A stretch of DNA of 64,000 nucleotides from Streptomyces chattanoogensis (GTDB taxonomy: Bacteria; Actinomycetota; Actinomycetes; Streptomycetales; Streptomycetaceae), in contig NZ_LGKG01000112.1 in the NCBI RefSeq assembly GCF_001294335.1, positions 1 to 64,000 on the forward strand, read 5' to 3'. Positions 59,641 to 64,000 of this stretch are shown one piece after another. The position numbers were made by a program, and so were the translations under genes. The notes under the pieces were generated by a model. It was not told the origin of the DNA and did not search any database. It worked only from the letters and a program-made list of their open reading frames with translations. The stretch's first letter is position 1; each line of letters begins with the position of its first letter.

Positions 59641-60780
59641 ATGGACGCATCCCGACCGACCCGCAGCCTGCGGCTCAGCAGGCGGGGCTTCATGACCGCC
59701 TCCGCGATGGCGGCCGCCACGGCCGCGTTCGCCGGCGCCGGGCGCGCCGACGCCGCCACCTACGACGGCACCCCCTACACCGTGCCCGGGGAATGGGCGC
59801 CGCACGCGGGCTGCATCATGGCCTTCCCGTGGGACGCCGCCGACAACTGGGGCCAGAAACTCCACGCCGTCCAGGACGAGGTCGCCGCCGTGGCCCGCGC
59901 CATCGCCCGGTTCGAGCCGGTCACCATGGTGGCCAACACGGGCATGGCCGCCTTCGTACGCCAGAAGGTCGGTCCGACGGTCGGCGTGATCGAGTACCCG
60001 ATCAACGACTGCTGGCCGCGCGACAACGGCCCTGTATTCGGCGTCGACCCCGGCGGACGGAAGCTGCTCGGCCTCGACTTCGGGTTCAACGGCTGGGGCA
60101 ACAAGTTCCCGTACGACAAGGACGACAACCTCCCCACGGGTGTCTGCGACTACCTGAAGGTGCCCCGGCTGCCCGTCGGCATGATCTTCGAGGGCGGTGC
60201 GCTCCTCCAGGACGGCCAGGGCACGATCATCGGCACCGAGGAGTGTCTCCTCAACCCCAACCGCAACCCGGACATGACCAAGGCCCAGATCGAGGCCGTG
60301 CTGCTCGACGCCTACCAGGCGACCAAGATGATCTGGCTGCCGTACGGGATGTACGGGGACGAGGTCACCAACGGGCATGTCGATCTGGTCGCCGCCTACG
60401 CAGGTCCGGCGCACCTCCTGATCAACCTGCCGTCCGACACCGGCGACCCCAACCACGCGCGCCTGAGCGAGAACAAGAGCGTGCTGGAGGCCAGTACGGA
60501 CGCCCGGGGCCGCAGCTTCACCCTGACGGAGATGAACCACCTGCCCAAGTTCACCGTGGGCACGGACGAGGTGATCACCTTCAGCTACACCAACTACTAC
60601 CCCACGGCCACCGGGGTCGTGGTCCCCACGGCGGACATCCCGGCATCCGACACCGCGGCGCTCGCCGTCATCCAGTCCCTCTTCCCCGCCAAACAGATCG
60701 TCGGCGTCCCCGCCACCACGCTCGCGTGGGGCGGGGGCGGCGTCCACTGCATCACCCAGCAGATACCGGAGACGGTCTGA
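59641..60780 (+). CDS. aguA: Agmatine deiminase with Tat signal
   Basis: The 379-residue enzyme turns agmatine into N-carbamoylputrescine and ammonia. It has the family active-site patterns NDCWPRDNGPVFG, the His region EVTNGHVDLVAAYAG and the catalytic Cys370 near the C-terminus in GGGGVHCITQQIPET. Unusually, it has an N-terminal twin-arginine signal (SRRGFM, Arg14-Arg15, then a hydrophobic run and cleavage near ADA-ATYDG). It should be exported folded, while most agmatine deiminases are cytoplasmic. It is the second gene of the permease operon. Confidence 0.92.
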   Translation: MDASRPTRSLRLSRRGFMTASAMAAATAAFAGAGRADAATYDGTPYTVPGEWAPHAGCIMAFPWDAADNWGQKLHAVQDEVAAVARAIARFEPVTMVANTGMAAFVRQKVGPTVGVIEYPINDCWPRDNGPVFGVDPGGRKLLGLDFGFNGWGNKFPYDKDDNLPTGVCDYLKVPRLPVGMIFEGGALLQDGQGTIIGTEECLLNPNRNPDMTKAQIEAVLLDAYQATKMIWLPYGMYGDEVTNGHVDLVAAYAGPAHLLINLPSDTGDPNHARLSENKSVLEASTDARGRSFTLTEMNHLPKFTVGTDEVITFSYTNYYPTATGVVVPTADIPASDTAALAVIQSLFPAKQIVGVPATTLAWGGGGVHCITQQIPETV

Positions 60781-60787
60781 CCCGGAC

Positions 60788-60813
60788 GGCGGGCCCGGAG
60801 AGCCGGGCCCGCC
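60788..60813 (+). terminator. Terminator after the agmatine deiminase gene
   Basis: GGCGGGCCCGG (60788-60798) pairs perfectly with 60803-60813 over an AGAG loop, seven bases after the stop codon. Confidence 0.85.
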
Positions 60814-60912
60814 TCAGGGTCACCGCACCGGGCGGCCGGCGATGAGCTGGTCGGACACTGCGTCCCCGTAGTTCCATGGAGTTGAGCATCGCGGGACAGG
60901 AGAGCAGCTCCG

Positions 60913-61350
60913 ATGTGGTGGGACATCCTGATCGGGCTCGGCGTGAGCCTGGCCGCCGTCTGGCTGGCCCTGCTCCTCGCCCTGCTGCTGATCCGCCCCA
61001 AGGGCGCCCTGCTCGGCGAGGCGGTGCGGCTGCTGCCCGATCTGCTGCGGCTGTTCGGACGGCTGGCCGCCGACGGCTCCCTGCCGCGCGGCGTTCGCCT
61101 ACGGCTCGCGCTGCTGATGATCTATCTGGCGAGCCCGGTCGACCTGATTCCCGACTTCCTGCCGGTCATCGGCTACGCGGATGACGCCATCGTCGTCGCC
61201 TTCGTCCTGCGCGGCGTGGTGCGGCGGGCCGGCATCGAGGCGGTGCGCGCGCACTGGCCGGGCACCGAGGACGGCTTCGCCGTCGTGTGCCGGCTCGCCG
61301 GGCCGGCGCTCACAGAAGCGAGCGGCCGAGGGCCTGCTCCGCCCAGATGA
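60913..61350 (+). CDS. DUF1232 (YkvA) membrane protein
   Basis: The 145-residue protein has an N-terminal span (ILIGLGVSLAAVWLALLLAL, about 5-25) and a DUF1232 block (residues about 58-93): LALLMIYLASPVDLIPDFLP, then VIGYADDAIVVAFVL. The role of the family is unknown. ATG 60913 follows GGAGAGCAG. The last 41 bases overlap the 3' end of the convergent SpoIIE gene. Confidence 0.88.
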   Translation: MWWDILIGLGVSLAAVWLALLLALLLIRPKGALLGEAVRLLPDLLRLFGRLAADGSLPRGVRLRLALLMIYLASPVDLIPDFLPVIGYADDAIVVAFVLRGVVRRAGIEAVRAHWPGTEDGFAVVCRLAGPALTEASGRGPAPPR

Positions 61351-64000
61351 TCTTGCCTTCGGGTGTGTAGCGGGTGCCCCAGCGCTGGGCGAGCTGGGAG
61401 ACGAGGAAGAGGCCACGTCCGCCCTCGTCCTCGTCGGCGGCGTAGCGCAGATGCGGGGAGGTGCTGCTGGTGTCGGAGACCTCGCAGATCAGGGTGCGGT
61501 CGTACAGCAGCCGGACGCGGATCGGGCCGGTGGCGTGGCGGATGGCGTTGGTGATCAGTTCGCTGAGGATGAGCTCGGTGGTGAAGGCCTCTTCCTCCAG
61601 GTCCCACCGGGTGAGCTGGCGGGCGAGGTCCGCACGCGCGTCGGCCACGGCGGCGGGGTCGGAGGGGACCTCCCAGTCGGCGATCCTGCCCGGGTCCAGG
61701 AGGCGGGTGCGGGCCACGAGCAGCGCGATGTCGTCGCGCTGGCGGTCCGGGAGCAGGGCGTGCAGCACCGCCTCGCAGGTCTGCTGAGGCGTCCGGCCGG
61801 CATGCGCCAGCGTGGTGGCGAGGGTCCGCAGCCCGCTGTCGATGTCCCGGGTGCGGTCCTCGACGAGGCCGTCGGTGTACAGGACGAGGCTGCTGCCCTC
61901 GGGCATCCGCAGATCCACCACCTCGAAGGGCAGACCGCCGAGGCCGAGCGGCGGACCGGCCGGTAGCTCGGGGAACTGCACGGTGCCGTCGGGGTGGACC
62001 AGCGCCGGCAGGAGGTGGCCGGCGCGGGACAGACTGCACACGCCGTAGGAGGGGTCGTAGATCGCGTACAGGCAGGTGGCGCCCGCGATCACGGCCTCCT
62101 GGTTCGCCGCGAGCGCCTCCTGGTCGATGCGGTTGACCAGCTCGTCCAGGTGGCTGAGGAGCTCGTGGGGAGGCAGGTCGAGGGTGGAGAAGTTCTGCAC
62201 CGCGGTGCGCAGGCGGCCCATCGTGGCGGCGGCGTGCAGACCGTGCCCGACCACGTCGCCGATCACCAGGGCGACCCGGGCGCCGGGCAGCGGGATGACA
62301 TCGAACCAGTCGCCGCCCACCCCGGTCTGCGCGGGCAGATAGCGGTGGGCGATGTCGAGGGCGTTCTGTTCGGGCAGGCCGCGGGGCAGCAGGCTGTGCT
62401 GCAGGGTGACGGCCATGGCGTGCTCACGGGTGAAACGGCGCGCGTTGTCGATGCAGACGGCCGCGCGGGCCGCCATCTCCTCGGCGAGCGAGAGGTCGCC
62501 CTCCTCGAAGCGGGGCCGGTCCTTGGTGCGCCAGAAGTTGGCGACGCCCAGGAGGACGCCGCGCGCCTGGAGGGGAACGGTGATGAGCGACCGGCACCCG
62601 TGGTTCACGACCATCCGGACGCGTTCGTCCTGGGCCCGCCAGTCGTCGGCGGCCCGCAGATCGCTGACCAGCACGGACTGGCCGGTGACAAAGCCCCTGG
62701 CCATCGGGGTGACCGCGGGGTAGCGGTGGAGCTCGCCCGCCGGGTGCAGGGGGTGGTCGTCGCTGATACCGGCGAGCGCCACCCGGCGCAGTTCCGGCGC
62801 CTCGCGGTACGACCCCGCCGGCGGCTCCTCACCGCTCAGCACGGGCTCGGCGAGGTCGACGGTGACATAGTCGGCGAACCACGTCGCGGCGACCTGGGTC
62901 AGCTCCTCGGCGGTGCGCTGCACATCGAGGGTGGTGCCGATGGTCATGCTGGCGTCGTACAGCAGCCGCAGCCGGCTCTGGGCGGACTCGGCCTTCCCCG
63001 CGAGGGCGAGCAGCTCGGTGGAATCCCGCAGGGTGGCCACGCTCCCGGGCGGGCCGCCGCTGCGGTCCGTGGGCCGGTTGTTCACCGCCAGCAGCCGGTC
63101 CCCCACGGGGAGCACCTCGTCGGTGGCGACGCGCCCGGAGCCCAGCAGCTCGACCGTGCGGGGACCGAGTCCGAGGTCGTCGACGCGGCGTCCCTCCACG
63201 TCCGTCGGCAGGGCGAGGAGCTGGCGCGCCTCGTCGTTCGCCAGCACGACGCGCCGGTCCGCGTCGACGATGACCACGCCCTCGCGCACCGCATGCAGCA
63301 CCGCATCGTGGTGCTCGTACATGCGGGTCATCTCCGCCGGGCCGAGCCCGTGGGTCTGGCGGCGCAGCCGAGTGCTCGCCAGCGCCGAGCCGACCGTGGC
63401 CAGGGCGAGGGCGGCGGCCCCGGCGCCGAGCACGACCGGCAGCTGCCGGTCGATCGCGCTGCTGACGCGGCGGACCTTCAGGCCGGCCGACACCATGCCC
63501 ACGACCTTGCCCTTCGCATCCATGACCGGGACGACGGCCTGCACCTCGCGGCCGAGCGGGCCGGTGACGCTCTCGAGGGTGGTGCGGCCGGCCAGCGAGG
63601 GCTTGATGGTGCCGACGAAATGCTTCCCGATCTCTTCGGGCTTGGGGTGGGTGAAGCGGATGCCGTCGCGGTTCATGACGACGATGAAGTCGACTCCGCC
63701 CTTCTTGCGGGCGTCCTCGGTCAGCGGCTGGAGCACCTTGCTGGGGTGCGCGCCGCGCATGACGCCGACCAGGCCGGGGCTGTGCGCAAAGGCCTCGGCC
63801 GCGGCCAGCGAACGGTCGCGCGCGCCCTGGAACCTGTCGGTCCGGGACTGGAGCAGCAGCGTGACCACCGCGGCCACGACCAGCAGCAGCACGACCAGGA
63901 TCTGCAGGGCGAACATCTGACCGGCGACGCTGCGGACGCCCGGCAGCACACGCAGACGCCCCGCTGATGGCCGCGGCGGGCTGTCACGCCGCTCCCGCCG
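61310..64000 (-). CDS. Sensor-linked SpoIIE phosphatase with ATP-binding domain (5' end open)
   Basis: The visible part is about 895 codons; GTG 63949 is a possible start but the frame stays open to the window edge, so the N-terminus may lie outside. In order: a membrane span (ALQILVVLLLVVAAVVTLLL), a Cache-like sensor with a second span (VVLGAGAAALALATVGSALA), a PAS domain (VREGVVIVDADRRVVLANDE), a GAF domain (VNHGCRSLITVPLQARGVLL), a SpoIIE PP2C phosphatase (GGDWFDVIPLPGARVALVIG, TDGLVED), and a GHKL ATPase (ELILSELITNAIRHATGPIR, GGRGLFLVSQLAQRWG). It probably dephosphorylates an anti-sigma antagonist in reply to an external signal. Confidence 0.93.
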   Translation of the reverse strand, partial: RRERRDSPPRPSAGRLRVLPGVRSVAGQMFALQILVVLLLVVAAVVTLLLQSRTDRFQGARDRSLAAAEAFAHSPGLVGVMRGAHPSKVLQPLTEDARKKGGVDFIVVMNRDGIRFTHPKPEEIGKHFVGTIKPSLAGRTTLESVTGPLGREVQAVVPVMDAKGKVVGMVSAGLKVRRVSSAIDRQLPVVLGAGAAALALATVGSALASTRLRRQTHGLGPAEMTRMYEHHDAVLHAVREGVVIVDADRRVVLANDEARQLLALPTDVEGRRVDDLGLGPRTVELLGSGRVATDEVLPVGDRLLAVNNRPTDRSGGPPGSVATLRDSTELLALAGKAESAQSRLRLLYDASMTIGTTLDVQRTAEELTQVAATWFADYVTVDLAEPVLSGEEPPAGSYREAPELRRVALAGISDDHPLHPAGELHRYPAVTPMARGFVTGQSVLVSDLRAADDWRAQDERVRMVVNHGCRSLITVPLQARGVLLGVANFWRTKDRPRFEEGDLSLAEEMAARAAVCIDNARRFTREHAMAVTLQHSLLPRGLPEQNALDIAHRYLPAQTGVGGDWFDVIPLPGARVALVIGDVVGHGLHAAATMGRLRTAVQNFSTLDLPPHELLSHLDELVNRIDQEALAANQEAVIAGATCLYAIYDPSYGVCSLSRAGHLLPALVHPDGTVQFPELPAGPPLGLGGLPFEVVDLRMPEGSSLVLYTDGLVEDRTRDIDSGLRTLATTLAHAGRTPQQTCEAVLHALLPDRQRDDIALLVARTRLLDPGRIADWEVPSDPAAVADARADLARQLTRWDLEEEAFTTELILSELITNAIRHATGPIRVRLLYDRTLICEVSDTSSTSPHLRYAADEDEGGRGLFLVSQLAQRWGTRYTPEGKIIWAEQALGRSLL

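Noticed and set aside
1..64000. tRNA, rRNA, CRISPR array or replication origin
   Set aside because: I saw no cloverleaf-forming sequence with conserved T-loop, no rRNA segments, no regularly spaced repeat/spacer units and no DnaA-box cluster.

Overview
The window is chromosomal DNA from a high-GC actinomycete, almost certainly a Streptomyces or close relative. The GC content is very high, third codon positions are nearly all G or C, GTG and TTG starts are frequent, and the gene content is typical of the genus: a SARP/AfsR regulator, a DUF2637 membrane protein, an RsbW-like ATPase, a SpoIIE-type phosphatase, an Eis acetyltransferase, and DUF7848 small genes next to an XRE/TPR regulator. I saw no rRNA, tRNA, CRISPR array or antibiotic biosynthetic cluster.

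Layout. 0-4 kb: catalase with a palindromic operator, then a short operon of a zinc-ribbon/Mrr-like protein, a GNAT acetyltransferase and a YjbR protein, converging on a secreted protein with a peritrophin-like cysteine motif. 4.8-15.7 kb: a Nudix fusion protein, two acyl-CoA synthetases, a TetR/flavin monooxygenase divergent pair with a clear operator, a DUF418 membrane protein, a scar region with ISL3-type transposase remnants around a lipoprotein gene, and a tautomerase. 15.7-20.5 kb: an accessory stretch with weaker codon bias that holds a CGNR regulator/epoxide hydrolase pair, a cluster of small DUF7848-type genes, and a decayed XRE/TPR regulator and GNAT gene. 20.5-31.9 kb: a LysR regulator, Eis, and a purine-catabolism block (XdhC maturation factor, NCS2 purine permease, three-subunit xanthine dehydrogenase) divergent from a PucR-type activator. 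32-38 kb: a TPR-like protein, a methyltransferase, a GntR regulator, an FhuF-like ferric reductase behind an iron box, a DUF2637 protein and an RsbW-like ATPase. 38-42.3 kb: a GH38 alpha-mannosidase whose stop codon lies inside the target duplication of an IS481-family element. 42.3-48.8 kb: a pyruvate oxidase-type ThDP enzyme, a PP2C-like protein, a DUF456 protein, an Ada/AlkA repair fusion, and an RsgA GTPase preceded by a 23-codon reading frame with a strong ribosome-binding site. 49-53 kb: an ECF sigma factor, anti-sigma factor and BlaI repressor, followed by a probable copper-responsive pair (DUF6153 protein and a Met/His-rich lipoprotein) behind a CsoR-like site. 53-64 kb: a large AfsR-like regulator, a Tat-exported esterase, a TetR/APC permease/Tat-exported agmatine deiminase operon, a DUF1232 protein and the start of a multidomain SpoIIE phosphatase that runs off the end.

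How the genes work together. The best supported functional units are the purine unit (import by NCS2, oxidation by molybdenum hydroxylase, cofactor maturation by XdhC, PucR control), the agmatine unit (export of a deiminase together with an uptake permease, with TetR control) and the possible copper unit. Several divergent regulator/target pairs carry clear inverted repeats between them: TetR/monooxygenase, CGNR/epoxide hydrolase and TetR/permease. The most unusual signals are the rsgA leader peptide, the IS481 insertion that supplies its own stop codon through the target site, the 90-bp transposase-derived direct repeats, and the decayed regulator module.
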